From Paraburkholderia elongata (lineage in GTDB: Bacteria; Pseudomonadota; Gammaproteobacteria; Burkholderiales; Burkholderiaceae), in assembly GCF_013177735.1 (NCBI RefSeq), contig NZ_WOEZ01000176.1, positions 1-38,266 on the forward strand: DNA of 38,266 bases. The letters run 5' to 3'. Shown in pieces: positions 1 to 7,807 of this stretch; the stretch's first letter is position 1; each line of letters opens with the position of its first letter. The notes below the pieces were generated by a model that did no database searches, was not told the origin of the DNA, and saw only the letters and a list, made by a program, of their open reading frames with translations. The position numbers and the translations under genes are program-made.

Positions 1-777
1 CCCCAAGGCGGACCCGCCCCCTACATCCAGATGGAAAAAATCCAGAACACCCGCGACCTGGCGGGCCTAACAACCACAGATGGCCGGCAAATCCAGCCCG
101 GCCGCCTCTACCGGAGCGGCAACCCAGCCTTCGCCACGCCGGCCGACATCGCCAAACTCAAGGCAATGCACCTGGACGTCGTCCTCGACTTCCGCGCCGA
201 AAGCGAAAAGAAACCCGCCGAACAGGCCTTCGCCGCCCAATTCCCCTGGCAAGCCGATCCGGTGCTAGCGGGAAACCTCTCGCCCGAAGCGATCATTCCA
301 ATGCTCAAGCGCTCCACGCCGGCGCAGATGCATCAATTCATGGTCTCGCTATACAAGCAATTTCCCAGCGACTATCAACCACAATTCGGCCGCTTTCTAA
401 AGCTCGCAGAAGAAAACAAAACCATCCTCTATCACTGCACCGCAGGCAAGGACCGCACAGGATTCGCCACCGTCCTGCTGTTATCCGCGCTAGGCGTCGA
501 TCGCGCAACCGTGATTGCCAATTACCTGGAATCGAACCGCTATAACGCGGCTGGCAACGCGCAAGCAACCGCGCAGTTGCAAAAGATCGGCGTCGCGCCC
601 GAAGTGCTGGCCCCACTGCTGGCCGTCGATCCAGACTATATCGGCGCGGCGATGGAGGTCATCGATCAGCAATACGGCGGCATGCAGCACTACCTCGTGG
701 ACGTGCTCCACGTGAATACGGAGAAGATTCGCGAGAACTATCTGAAGGCGGCGCCGTCCGTCGCGACGAATCGCTGA
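1..777 (+). CDS. Tyrosine-protein phosphatase, PtpB/LipA-like (5' partial)
   Basis: This is a dual-specificity or tyrosine phosphatase of the Y_phosphatase3 family. The signature loop HCTAGKDRTG fits CX5R, with nucleophile Cys136 and Arg142 counted from the ATG at 31. The N-terminal NTRDLAG and LYRSG motifs are typical of the PtpB/LipA group. The reading frame is open from base 1 without a stop and the ten codons before the ATG look coding, so the gene probably begins upstream of the window; ATG 31 is only an internal candidate. Members are often exported proteins, but the part that would show a signal peptide is missing here. It runs towards the minus-strand steroid locus, has no operator like that seen upstream of the steroid genes, and is probably unrelated to it. 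The family call is secure; the substrate (phosphotyrosine or phosphoinositide) is unknown. Confidence 0.85.
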   Translation, partial: PQGGPAPYIQMEKIQNTRDLAGLTTTDGRQIQPGRLYRSGNPAFATPADIAKLKAMHLDVVLDFRAESEKKPAEQAFAAQFPWQADPVLAGNLSPEAIIPMLKRSTPAQMHQFMVSLYKQFPSDYQPQFGRFLKLAEENKTILYHCTAGKDRTGFATVLLLSALGVDRATVIANYLESNRYNAAGNAQATAQLQKIGVAPEVLAPLLAVDPDYIGAAMEVIDQQYGGMQHYLVDVLHVNTEKIRENYLKAAPSVATNR

Positions 778-783
778 TGCCGC

Positions 784-815
784 AAAAAAACCCCACGCTC
801 CGAAAAAACGTGGGG
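784..815 (-). terminator. Rho-independent terminator downstream of kshA
   Basis: A 7-bp perfect stem (CCCCACG 791-797 with CGTGGGG 809-815) is followed, reading the minus strand, by seven consecutive U from the A-run at 784-790. It lies about 50 bp past the kshA stop. No T-run follows on the plus strand, so it acts for kshA and not for the phosphatase. Confidence 0.85.
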
Positions 816-864
816 CTGATCAGCAGTCGGAAGGCAGGGCATGCACCGCCCCTGCCAGGTTTCA

Positions 865-1941
865 TCACCCCTCGAATACATGCCGCAAAGGCGGCGGCGC
901 CCCGCCCTCGCGCACCTTGATCTCCACCACCTTCCTCGCCGTACTCGAAGGCCGTACATCCGCTGCATCGAGATAAAACTGCGAATACCAGTCGCGCATC
1001 TGGTACAACGGACCATCGCCCTCGCACAACAACGGATTGTCGATGCGCGTCTTGCTGTCCCAGATCACCACGTCTTCATAGAACGCGGCCTGCGCCTGCT
1101 TCGAATAAGCGCGCGCAATCTCCATGTTCTGTTCGTCCGATAAGCCCGGGACCTTCTTCACCATCACGCCATAACGCAACTCGAAACTGTTCATGTCGAT
1201 CGGCACATGGCAGTTCAGAAGAATCGAATGAATCGGATGACCGCCACTCTGCCCCGTCATCTCGGTGATGTGATACGCCGGGCCAAAGTAAGTGGACAGC
1301 GCGATCAGTTCGTCGTCGCCGAGACGTTCGCTGCGGCCAACCAGCAGTTGCGTCGCTTTATGTTCTTCGAACAGATTCGCGAAGTAATCGACTGGCGCGC
1401 CATGCACCGTTGCAAAGTGCGCCATATCGGAGATGTTGTCGACCAACTCGCGGCAGTTGGTCCCGATCACCATCAGATCCACGACCCAATCGGACCATTC
1501 GTCGGAAAAACATGCATCGATACGAGGAATCGCTACGTCTTCACCCGGCGGATTACCTTCGGGGTCGTGCCAGATGAACAGCAACTGGTTCTGTTCGCAA
1601 GTCTGCCATGTGCCGATTTTTGCCTTCGGCGGAATCCGCTTGCAGTACGGAATCGACTGGCAGTTGCCCTCGCCGTCCCACTGCCAGCCGTGAAACGGAC
1701 ACACCAGCGTGTCGCCATCAACGCGGCCGGTGCTGAGATCTCCGCCCATGTGCGGGCAGTAGCCGTCGACCACATTCACGCGCCCCTGCGAATCCATGAA
1801 CGCGGCAAGACGTTGGCCGAAAATGTTCAGCGTGTGCGGCTTGCCATCCTTGTAGTCGCTGGCAAGACCAAGACAATGCCAACCGCGTGCAAATCGCTGC
1901 ACCAGCGGCTGCGCTTCAATTCTGTAGGGACGTGCGGACAT
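865..1941 (-). CDS. kshA: 3-ketosteroid 9alpha-monooxygenase oxygenase subunit (KshA)
   Basis: This is the Rieske non-haem iron oxygenase that 9alpha-hydroxylates androst(adi)enedione; the product opens ring B spontaneously to the 9,10-seco compound. The Rieske cluster ligands are visible as CPH (Cys62, His64) and CPFH (Cys81, His84). The mononuclear iron site lies in NCRELVDNISDMAHFATVH (His175, His180), with a probable third ligand Asp290 in the later YEDVVIW segment. That NCRE-VDN-DMAHF arrangement is characteristic of KshA. The length of 358 residues is in the range expected for KshA. The ATG has a strong GGAGGA ribosome site 7-8 bases upstream. The gene is transcribed alone: it has an operator-like site at 2063-2083 upstream and a terminator just past its stop. 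Its reductase partner, kshB, is 25 kb away in the second operon. Confidence 0.9.
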   Translation of the reverse strand: MSARPYRIEAQPLVQRFARGWHCLGLASDYKDGKPHTLNIFGQRLAAFMDSQGRVNVVDGYCPHMGGDLSTGRVDGDTLVCPFHGWQWDGEGNCQSIPYCKRIPPKAKIGTWQTCEQNQLLFIWHDPEGNPPGEDVAIPRIDACFSDEWSDWVVDLMVIGTNCRELVDNISDMAHFATVHGAPVDYFANLFEEHKATQLLVGRSERLGDDELIALSTYFGPAYHITEMTGQSGGHPIHSILLNCHVPIDMNSFELRYGVMVKKVPGLSDEQNMEIARAYSKQAQAAFYEDVVIWDSKTRIDNPLLCEGDGPLYQMRDWYSQFYLDAADVRPSSTARKVVEIKVREGGAPPPLRHVFEG

Positions 1942-2062
1942 CTCTTATCTCCTCCAATGGAAAAGACGGCGCTTCTGAATAGCCGCCGTCATCAGTGTTC
2001 TTGCGGAGCGCGCACAGACTTTCGCGCTCACGCCTGACGATAGACGTGGAGCCCACCGCCTT

Positions 2063-2083
2063 CATCGTCCCGACGGACTAGGG
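2063..2083 (-). promoter_or_regulatory. Steroid-regulon operator, site 1 (kshA)
   Basis: The core inverted repeat GTCC-CGAC-GGAC spans 2067-2078. Read in the direction of kshA, the flanks are CTA before and GATG after, as at five other sites in the window. A plausible -10 hexamer (TATCGT, 2038-2043) lies about 32 bp downstream centre to centre, which would place the site near -42. It is 126 bp from the kshA start codon. Confidence 0.6.
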
Positions 2084-2097
2084 ACTTCAGCTACCCG

Positions 2098-4593
2098 TTA
2101 GCGCCCCGGATTGCCATGCTCGAGCGCAGCCGGCTCGACTTCGCCGGGAGCCGATGTAGCACCGCGCAAGGGGCTATCCGGCGCTATCGTCGCATTCGCC
2201 GCATTCGGCGCGCCAACCCGGGCGCCTGCTCGCCGTTCTGCCCGCTCCACCCCAAGCCATGCCGCCAGCGCCGGCAACAGAAACACCGCGCCGAACAGAT
2301 TGACGAGGAACATGAAGGCAAGCAGAACGCCCATATCCACCTGGAACTTGAGCGCGGAAAACGCCCACGTCCCCACGCCGATGAACATCGTCACCGCGGT
2401 AAACAGAGCCGCGGTGCCGCGTTGACGCATCGCCGCCGCGAACGCATCGGGCAACGTGGCGCCTCCGCGCACTTCATGCTGCAACCGTTCATACAGGTAG
2501 ATGCCGTAATCGACGCCCACCCCTACGCCTAGCGTAATCACCGGCAGCGTGGCGACCTTCAGGCCGATGCCGAGCCACGCCATCACCGCGTTGCACAAAA
2601 TCGACACCACCGTCAGCGGCACGACGATGCACAAGACCGCGCGCCACGAACGGAAGGTCACGAAGCACAGCAACGCGATCGCGCCAAAAATCGACAGCAG
2701 CATCGCCACCTCGGCCTCGCCGACCGCTTCGTTGGTTGCCGCCATCACGCCGACGTTGCCGCCCGCGAGCCGGAAGGCAATATTCGGCGTGTGATGTTCC
2801 GCCGCCAACCGTTTGATTTCATCGACGATATGCGCGATCGTCTTGCCCTCGTGATCGGTCGTGTAGATCAACACCTGAATCGCCTGGCAGTTCTCGGTGT
2901 TCATGCCGTTGTCCGGATCGAACGCGCTCGCGCCCTGCGTGAGACCATCGCTCGAACGCGGCAGTGCGCCCCAACGCGGATTGCCTTCGTTGAAGGCAGC
3001 AATCGAAATCTTCGCGAGCGAAGGCACACTCACCACCGACTGCACGCCCGCCACGCCGCGCATCTCCATCTCGAAGCGCTCGATCGCGCTCATCACCGGA
3101 TAGTGCAGACAGGCATCGTCGAAGCCAGTCGTCTCGACGATCACCGCGAGCGCATCGACGCCGATGTTGTACTGACTCGTGATTCGCGCGTTGTCGAGGT
3201 TGTAGCGTGAAGTACTGCGCAACTCGGGCGCGCCGGCGCCGATGTCGCCGATCTGCAGATTGCGCGACTCCTTCGCGCCGAACGCCAGCAACAGCAGCGC
3301 GATCACGAACACGCCGAGCGCCGGTGCAGGCCGCGCGAACATCGCGAAGCGCGTCCACAAGCGGCTGCCGCCTTGCGCCGCACGGCTTTGTGCACGCGCC
3401 AGGGTGCCCGCTTCCAGCCGCGTGTACGACAACAGGATCGGCAGAAACACCTTGTTGGTGACGATCATCAGCAGCACGCCGAGGCACGCCGTGACACCCA
3501 GCTCACGCACAATCTCGATCTGGATGCGCATGATCACCATGAAACCGAGGGCATTCGTGAGCAGCGCAACCGTGCCAGGTACGAACAATTTGCGAAACGC
3601 GTCCCGTGCCGCATCGGTCGAGGACATGCCGGCGACCAGCGCCTGCTTCCACGCATTGGTCATCTGCACGGCATGCGAGACGCCGATCGAGAAAATCAGG
3701 AACGGGACGAGGATCGACATCGGATCGATGCCGAGGCCGAGGATCGGCAACGCGCCGAGCAGCCACACCACCGGCAGCAACGCGACGAACAGCGCGAGCA
3801 CCGTGGTCTTCGCCGAACGCGTGTACGCAAACAGCAATGCAGCGGTTATCAGAAACGCGAGCGCGAAAAAGCCGATCACGCCACTGATCCCCGCCTCCAC
3901 ATCCCCCACGAGTTTCGCAAAGCCGATGATGTCGACCTCGACATCCTGGTTCGAATAGCGCGCGCGGATCTGTTCGAGTTGCCGCGCCACCGCACCGTAA
4001 TCCAGATGCTTGCCGGTGACGGGATCGGTCTCGCGTAATTCGGCGCGAATCAGCGCGGAATGCAGATCGTTGCCGACCAGCCTGCCAATTTGGCCAGAAC
4101 GCGCCACGTTGCGGCGCACTTTGGCGAGGTCGTCAGGATTCGTGCTGCTGAACTGCCCGGGCACGACCACGTCGCCGCGAAAGCCCGCCTCGGTGACTTC
4201 CGTATAACGCACGTTCGGCGTGAACAGCGAGAACACGCGCGAGCGGTTCACGCCGGGAATGAAGAACACGTCATCGGTCGCGTGACGCAGATCGTCCATG
4301 AACGCCGGGTTGTAGATGTCGCCGTGGCCCTTCCAACGCAGACTCACGAGGATCGTGTTCGCGCCCGGAAAGGCGCTCGCATAACGGTTGAACACCTGCA
4401 TATACGGGTGCTGCATCGGGATCATCTTATTGAACCCGGGATCGAGCCGCAGGCGCGTCGCGGAACAACCCAGCGCGACCGTTACCGCGAGGCACAGCGT
4501 CAGCAGGATGCGCCGGTGCCGCATGATGGCGTCGGCGCAACGCTCGACAAGACGTGAAAGGTGGGACGAAGAAGGACGGGACGATGCGTTCAT
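2098..4593 (-). CDS. RND/MMPL superfamily transporter
   Basis: This is a large inner-membrane transporter of the RND superfamily (MMPL, COG1033 type). One membrane segment follows the basic N-terminus, then comes a periplasmic domain of about 180 residues, a block of about five segments (roughly residues 235-395), a seventh segment, a second periplasmic domain and a final block. The intramembrane motif GVGVGVDYGIYL carries the Asp typical of proton-driven MMPL proteins. I chose the ATG at 4593 (MNASS); an in-frame GTG at 4605 is also possible, and neither has a strong ribosome site. The gene follows the YCF48-repeat gene by about 100 bp. Such RND plus YCF48 pairs recur in gene clusters for degradation of steroids and other hydrophobic compounds, so substrate movement across the envelope is a fair inference. 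Direction and cargo cannot be read from sequence. Confidence 0.8.
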   Translation of the reverse strand: MNASSRPSSSHLSRLVERCADAIMRHRRILLTLCLAVTVALGCSATRLRLDPGFNKMIPMQHPYMQVFNRYASAFPGANTILVSLRWKGHGDIYNPAFMDDLRHATDDVFFIPGVNRSRVFSLFTPNVRYTEVTEAGFRGDVVVPGQFSSTNPDDLAKVRRNVARSGQIGRLVGNDLHSALIRAELRETDPVTGKHLDYGAVARQLEQIRARYSNQDVEVDIIGFAKLVGDVEAGISGVIGFFALAFLITAALLFAYTRSAKTTVLALFVALLPVVWLLGALPILGLGIDPMSILVPFLIFSIGVSHAVQMTNAWKQALVAGMSSTDAARDAFRKLFVPGTVALLTNALGFMVIMRIQIEIVRELGVTACLGVLLMIVTNKVFLPILLSYTRLEAGTLARAQSRAAQGGSRLWTRFAMFARPAPALGVFVIALLLLAFGAKESRNLQIGDIGAGAPELRSTSRYNLDNARITSQYNIGVDALAVIVETTGFDDACLHYPVMSAIERFEMEMRGVAGVQSVVSVPSLAKISIAAFNEGNPRWGALPRSSDGLTQGASAFDPDNGMNTENCQAIQVLIYTTDHEGKTIAHIVDEIKRLAAEHHTPNIAFRLAGGNVGVMAATNEAVGEAEVAMLLSIFGAIALLCFVTFRSWRAVLCIVVPLTVVSILCNAVMAWLGIGLKVATLPVITLGVGVGVDYGIYLYERLQHEVRGGATLPDAFAAAMRQRGTAALFTAVTMFIGVGTWAFSALKFQVDMGVLLAFMFLVNLFGAVFLLPALAAWLGVERAERRAGARVGAPNAANATIAPDSPLRGATSAPGEVEPAALEHGNPGR

Positions 4594-4690
4594 GATGCGT
4601 CTCACGGCAAGGCAACGGGGAGCGCGGCGGGCGTGGCGAATCGGTGGCCGGCGAGCGCGCTATGGAATGTCGGCGAACGAAGCCGCGAGT

Positions 4691-5701
4691 TCAGGAGGGT
4701 GACGCGCTGGGCGACGCAAGCGGTGACGCAAGCGGTGGCCGGACCGCCGGCGAAACCGGCAGCAACGCCACACCCGCTTCTCCGCCAAGCGCAAGCTCGC
4801 CATGCCCGGCGTCGACCACGGTCGCGAGGCTCTGCACGCCGCCCACTTTGCGCACCGTGAAGCTCTGCCCGTTATCGCGCGAGGTGACAATCGCGCCGCC
4901 CTGGCCGACCAGCACCAGTTCTCCATCGGCGAGCTCCACTGCGCCGAAGTACGAGGTGCCGACACGGCTATCGATATGTGTCCACGTGTCGCCCTGATCG
5001 GTGCTGCGCAGCACGTTGCCGCGCATGCCGTATGCGAGCCAGTCGCCGTCAGCCAGCTTCAGCACGCCGAATAGCGAGCCCTGATAGGGCACGGGCCGCT
5101 TCTCCCAGGTCGCGCCGTTGTCGGTTGAGCGCAGCAGCGTGCCGGTTTCGCCGGCAATCATCAAACGGCCGCTCGCATCGCCGGCAATCGCATTCAGGTG
5201 GCGATCGTCGGCGGGTGTTTTCTGTTGGGTCCAGGTGACGCCAGCGTCGTGCGAGACGAACAGCTGGCCGAAGCTGCCGCTGGCGAATACCGATCCGTTC
5301 GCATTGCCCCACACGGACAGCAGCGGGTCCGAATGCTTGCGCTCGAAGCGCACTTCGCTCCAGTGCGCGCCGCCATCGACAGTGCGCACGATCCAGCCGT
5401 CATGCCCCACCGCGATGCCGATACGCGGCGAGATGAAGAACACCTGGGTGAGCGCGGATGCCTCGTCGGATGCCATCGCGGCTCGCCGCCAGGACGCGCC
5501 CGCATCGTCGCTCAGGAGAATGACGCCGCGCTCGCCCACCGCGACGAGGCGCGTGCCGGCTCTGGCGAGTCCGTTGATCTGCAGGCGATCGGCCTGAATA
5601 GTGGTGGCCGCGAAAGCCGGCACCGGGCGAGGCGAAAACGCAAACAGCGCCGCGCCCAGCACGGCCGCCGAGAGCAGCAAGCCAGGTAGTGTCGATTTCA
5701 T
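4691..5701 (-). CDS. Exported YCF48/BNR-repeat protein, RND transporter partner
   Basis: The 336-residue protein has a Sec-type signal peptide (MKSTLPG followed by a hydrophobic stretch to about residue 30, AFA). The rest is a beta-propeller-like domain built from at least six BNR/Asp-box repeats: SDDAGASW, TVDGGAHW, SHDAGVTW, STDNGATW, STDQGDTW, SRDNGQSF. This is the photosystem-II-stability-factor HCF136/YCF48 family. The name is historical and no photosynthesis is implied. The ATG at 5701 has a clear GGAG ribosome site. It precedes the RND gene on the same strand and probably forms an operon with it, acting in the periplasm as a partner of the transporter. The C-terminus ends in a low-complexity tail (ASPLASPSASPS) produced by a short repeated DNA unit. 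Its biochemical role is not established. Confidence 0.8.
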   Translation of the reverse strand: MKSTLPGLLLSAAVLGAALFAFSPRPVPAFAATTIQADRLQINGLARAGTRLVAVGERGVILLSDDAGASWRRAAMASDEASALTQVFFISPRIGIAVGHDGWIVRTVDGGAHWSEVRFERKHSDPLLSVWGNANGSVFASGSFGQLFVSHDAGVTWTQQKTPADDRHLNAIAGDASGRLMIAGETGTLLRSTDNGATWEKRPVPYQGSLFGVLKLADGDWLAYGMRGNVLRSTDQGDTWTHIDSRVGTSYFGAVELADGELVLVGQGGAIVTSRDNGQSFTVRKVGGVQSLATVVDAGHGELALGGEAGVALLPVSPAVRPPLASPLASPSASPS

Positions 5702-5727
5702 TTTTTGTCTCCTGTCGACCAGATGTC

Positions 5728-5761
5728 GATCGGAGTTGGCGCTTTAGCGCTTACTCCGATC
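5728..5761. repeat. 34-bp palindrome, copy 1
   Basis: The arms GATCGGAGT (5728-5736) and ACTCCGATC (5753-5761) pair perfectly. A two-base internal mismatch (tg/tt) follows, then the inner stem GCGCT/AGCGC around a TT centre. It lies just upstream of the YCF48 start and can form a hairpin in the transcript. Copy 2 at 5917-5950 has the same design with a different outer arm. Confidence 0.8.
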
Positions 5762-5773
5762 CCATGCAAAGCT

Positions 5774-5937
5774 GTTGGCGCTTTAGCTGTCGACTAGAGT
5801 TGGCGCTTTAGCTGTCGGCTAGAGTTGGCGCTTTAGCTGTCGGCTAGAGTTGGCGCTTTAGCTGTCGGCTAGAGTTGGCGCTTTAGCTGTCGGCTAGAGT
5901 TGGCGCTTTAGCTGTCGGCTAGAGTTGGCGCTTTAGC
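5774..5937. repeat. 25-bp tandem repeat array (six copies plus a half)
   Basis: The unit begins GTTGGCGCTTTAGC and starts at 5774, 5799, 5824, 5849, 5874, 5899 and 5924, exactly 25 bp apart. Copies are almost identical; the first has GAC where the others have GGC. The last copy runs into the right half of palindrome copy 2. The unit equals the left arm plus core of the palindromic element, so the array looks like expansion of half of that element. The array lies between the thiolase and the YCF48 gene and I see no coding sequence in it. Confidence 0.9.
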
Positions 5938-5950
5938 GCTTACTCTAGCC
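5917..5950. repeat. 34-bp palindrome, copy 2
   Basis: The arms GGCTAGAGT (5917-5925) and ACTCTAGCC (5942-5950) pair perfectly around the same tg/tt mismatch and GCGCT-TT-AGCGC core as copy 1. Four of the nine outer arm positions differ from copy 1, and every change is matched on the other arm. Confidence 0.8.
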
Positions 5951-6031
5951 CCATGCAAAGCGCTTACTCTAGCCCCATGCAAAGCACTTACTCTGGTCCC
6001 ATGCAAAGCACTTACTCTGGTCCCATGCAAA
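5936..6031. repeat. 24-bp tandem repeat array (four copies)
   Basis: Units start at 5936, 5960, 5984 and 6008. The first two carry CTCTAGCCCCATG and the last two CTCTGGTCCCATG. Each ends ATGCAAA and begins GCGCTTA or GCACTTA. A fifth, dispersed copy is at 5747-5770. The unit is the right arm plus tail of the palindromic element, complementing the 25-bp left-arm array. The array ends 14 bp before the thiolase stop. Confidence 0.9.
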
Positions 6032-6045
6032 GCTCCGAGCGCGGT

Positions 6046-7251
6046 CTACGCCGCTGTTTCGAAGAGTGCCGCGGCGCCCATCCCGCCGCCGACGCACATC
6101 GTCACCACGACATAGCGCACGCCGCGCCGCCGCGCCTCGAGCAACCCGTGCATCGTCATGCGGGTGCCGGACATGCCGAACGGATGGCCGACCGAGATCG
6201 CGCCGCCGTTCACGTTCAGACGATCCGCCGGAATATGCAGTTGATCGCGGCAGTAGATAACCTGGCACGCGAATGCCTCGTTCATCTCCCACAGGCCGAT
6301 GTCGTTCACCGTCAACCGATGACGCGCCAGCAGTTTCGGCACCGCGAGCGCCGGACCGATGCCCATTTCGTCAGCTTCGCAGCCCGCCACCGCCATGCCG
6401 CGGTAGATGCCGAGCGGCTTCAAACCGCGCTGCTTTGCCTCGGCAGCGCTCATCACGACTACCGCCGCCGCACCGTCGGACAATTGCGACGCATTGCCGG
6501 CCGTGATGAACTCGCCCTGCGCAACCGCTTCGCCGCCGCTCCAGACTGGCTTCAGCGCCGCCAGACTTGCCGCGCTGGTATCCGCGTGATTGCATTCGTC
6601 GCGTGTGGCTCGCACGCTTTCGCTGCCGGTCGGCTTGCCCTCCTTGTCGAACAGCGCGCGTTGCGCATCGAACGGCACGATCTCTTCGTCGAAGCGGCCC
6701 GCCGCCTGCGCCGCGGCAGTGCGCTGCTGACTCGTCAGCGCGTATTCGTCCTGCGCCTCGCGCGAAATGCCATAACGGCGCGAGACGATTTCCGCCGTTT
6801 CGATCATCGCCATGTACGCAGCCGGTTGATGCGCGAGCACCGCTTCCGAACGCGCCCGGTACGCATTCTTGTGCTTGTTCTGCGTCAGCGTGATCGACTC
6901 CACACCGCCCGCCACCACGATCCGCGCGTCGCCGCACAGGATGTTCTGCGCGGCTGTCGCGATCGTCATCAAGCCCGACGAGCACATCCGGTCCATCGCC
7001 ATGCCCGGCACCGAAGCCGGCAAACCCGCCGCAGCCGCTGAGAGCCGGCCGATGTTGTAGCCCTGGGTGCCCTGCTGCGCGGCACAGCCCATCAGCACGT
7101 CGTCGATATCGGCGGGGTCGAGTTGCGCGCGCTCGAGAGCGGCTCGCACCACGTGGCCGCCGAGTGCGGGCGCTTCGGTGTCGTTGAACACGCCGCGAAA
7201 TGCCTTGCCGATCGGTGTGCGCGCAACCGAGACGATGACCGCTTCGTTCAT
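6046..7251 (-). CDS. Acetyl-CoA acyltransferase (thiolase)
   Basis: This is a 401-residue thiolase. The nucleophile is Cys90 in DRMCSSGL. The NEAFA loop, the GHPFG histidine and the C-terminal MCVGGG cysteine complete the catalytic set. I chose ATG 7251 (MNEAVIVSVARTPIG), which aligns with the family N-terminus and has an AGAGGAA ribosome site; the frame continues upstream without coding character. It is the last gene of the 15-gene operon, 49 bp after the MaoC gene. It differs clearly from the FadA6-type thiolase in the same operon (MCSSG against RQCGSS), so the two probably act at different steps of rings C/D beta-oxidation. One may release acetyl-CoA from the shortened HIP side chain. The exact substrate is unassigned. 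Confidence 0.88.
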   Translation of the reverse strand: MNEAVIVSVARTPIGKAFRGVFNDTEAPALGGHVVRAALERAQLDPADIDDVLMGCAAQQGTQGYNIGRLSAAAAGLPASVPGMAMDRMCSSGLMTIATAAQNILCGDARIVVAGGVESITLTQNKHKNAYRARSEAVLAHQPAAYMAMIETAEIVSRRYGISREAQDEYALTSQQRTAAAQAAGRFDEEIVPFDAQRALFDKEGKPTGSESVRATRDECNHADTSAASLAALKPVWSGGEAVAQGEFITAGNASQLSDGAAAVVVMSAAEAKQRGLKPLGIYRGMAVAGCEADEMGIGPALAVPKLLARHRLTVNDIGLWEMNEAFACQVIYCRDQLHIPADRLNVNGGAISVGHPFGMSGTRMTMHGLLEARRRGVRYVVVTMCVGGGMGAAALFETAA

Positions 7252-7300
7252 GAGATTTCCTCTACGGGTTCTACAGCTTTCTTCGGGTTGCTTCGGGTTA

Positions 7301-7807
7301 CTACAGGTAGTAGCGGCTGATGGTGTCGGCCACGCAACCGGGTTTAGTCTCACCGTCGATTTCCACGGTCACGCGAATCCAGGCCTGCACGCCGCCTTCA
7401 ATCGCTTCGGCGCGCAGCAACTGGCCGACGCCGCGAATGCGTGCGCCGGCTCGCACCGGCGCCGGGAAGCGGATCCTGTCACAGCCGTAATTGACGCCGA
7501 GCCGCGCGCCATCGATGCGGACGATCTGCGGCAGAAAGAAATTGACGAGCGAGAGGGTCAGGAAACCATGAGCGATGCATCCGCCGAACGGTCCCAGCCG
7601 CGCGCGTTCAGCATCGACATGAACCCATTGATGATCGAGTGTGGCGTCCGCGAACAGCGCGATGCGCGCCTGCTCGACCTGCAGCCACGCACTTTCGCCG
7701 AGCCGTTCGCCGACCGCCGCAACCAGTTCGTCCGGATGAGCGAACACGCGAGCCGGCAGCGGGTTGCCACGCACTTCAGCCGGCACTTCAGTCATGACGC
7801 TGTCCAT
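7301..7807 (-). CDS. MaoC/NodN-like enoyl-CoA hydratase
   Basis: This is a 168-residue single hot-dog-fold hydratase. The segment DATLDHQWVHVD supplies the usual Asp and His of the MaoC hydratase motif, followed by GPFGGCIAHGFLTLSL, which is typical of the NodN-like branch. The start at 7807 overlaps the ipdF stop as TGATG, which suggests translational coupling; an ATG four codons later is an alternative. In this operon it is a candidate for hydrating an enoyl-CoA formed by one of the FadE dehydrogenases during side-chain shortening of HIP-CoA. That placement is inferred from context. The family is secure. Confidence 0.82.
   Translation of the reverse strand: MDSVMTEVPAEVRGNPLPARVFAHPDELVAAVGERLGESAWLQVEQARIALFADATLDHQWVHVDAERARLGPFGGCIAHGFLTLSLVNFFLPQIVRIDGARLGVNYGCDRIRFPAPVRAGARIRGVGQLLRAEAIEGGVQAWIRVTVEIDGETKPGCVADTISRYYL

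Noticed and set aside
5774..5937. Possible CRISPR array
   Set aside because: The 25-bp units are directly contiguous with no unique spacers, and no cas genes are present; it is a simple tandem repeat.
5953..7041. Long plus-strand open frame beginning with a regular MQSAYSSP-type repeat
   Set aside because: The repetitive N-terminus is just translation of the 24-bp array, and the rest is antisense to the thiolase, arginine/histidine-rich with no family motif.
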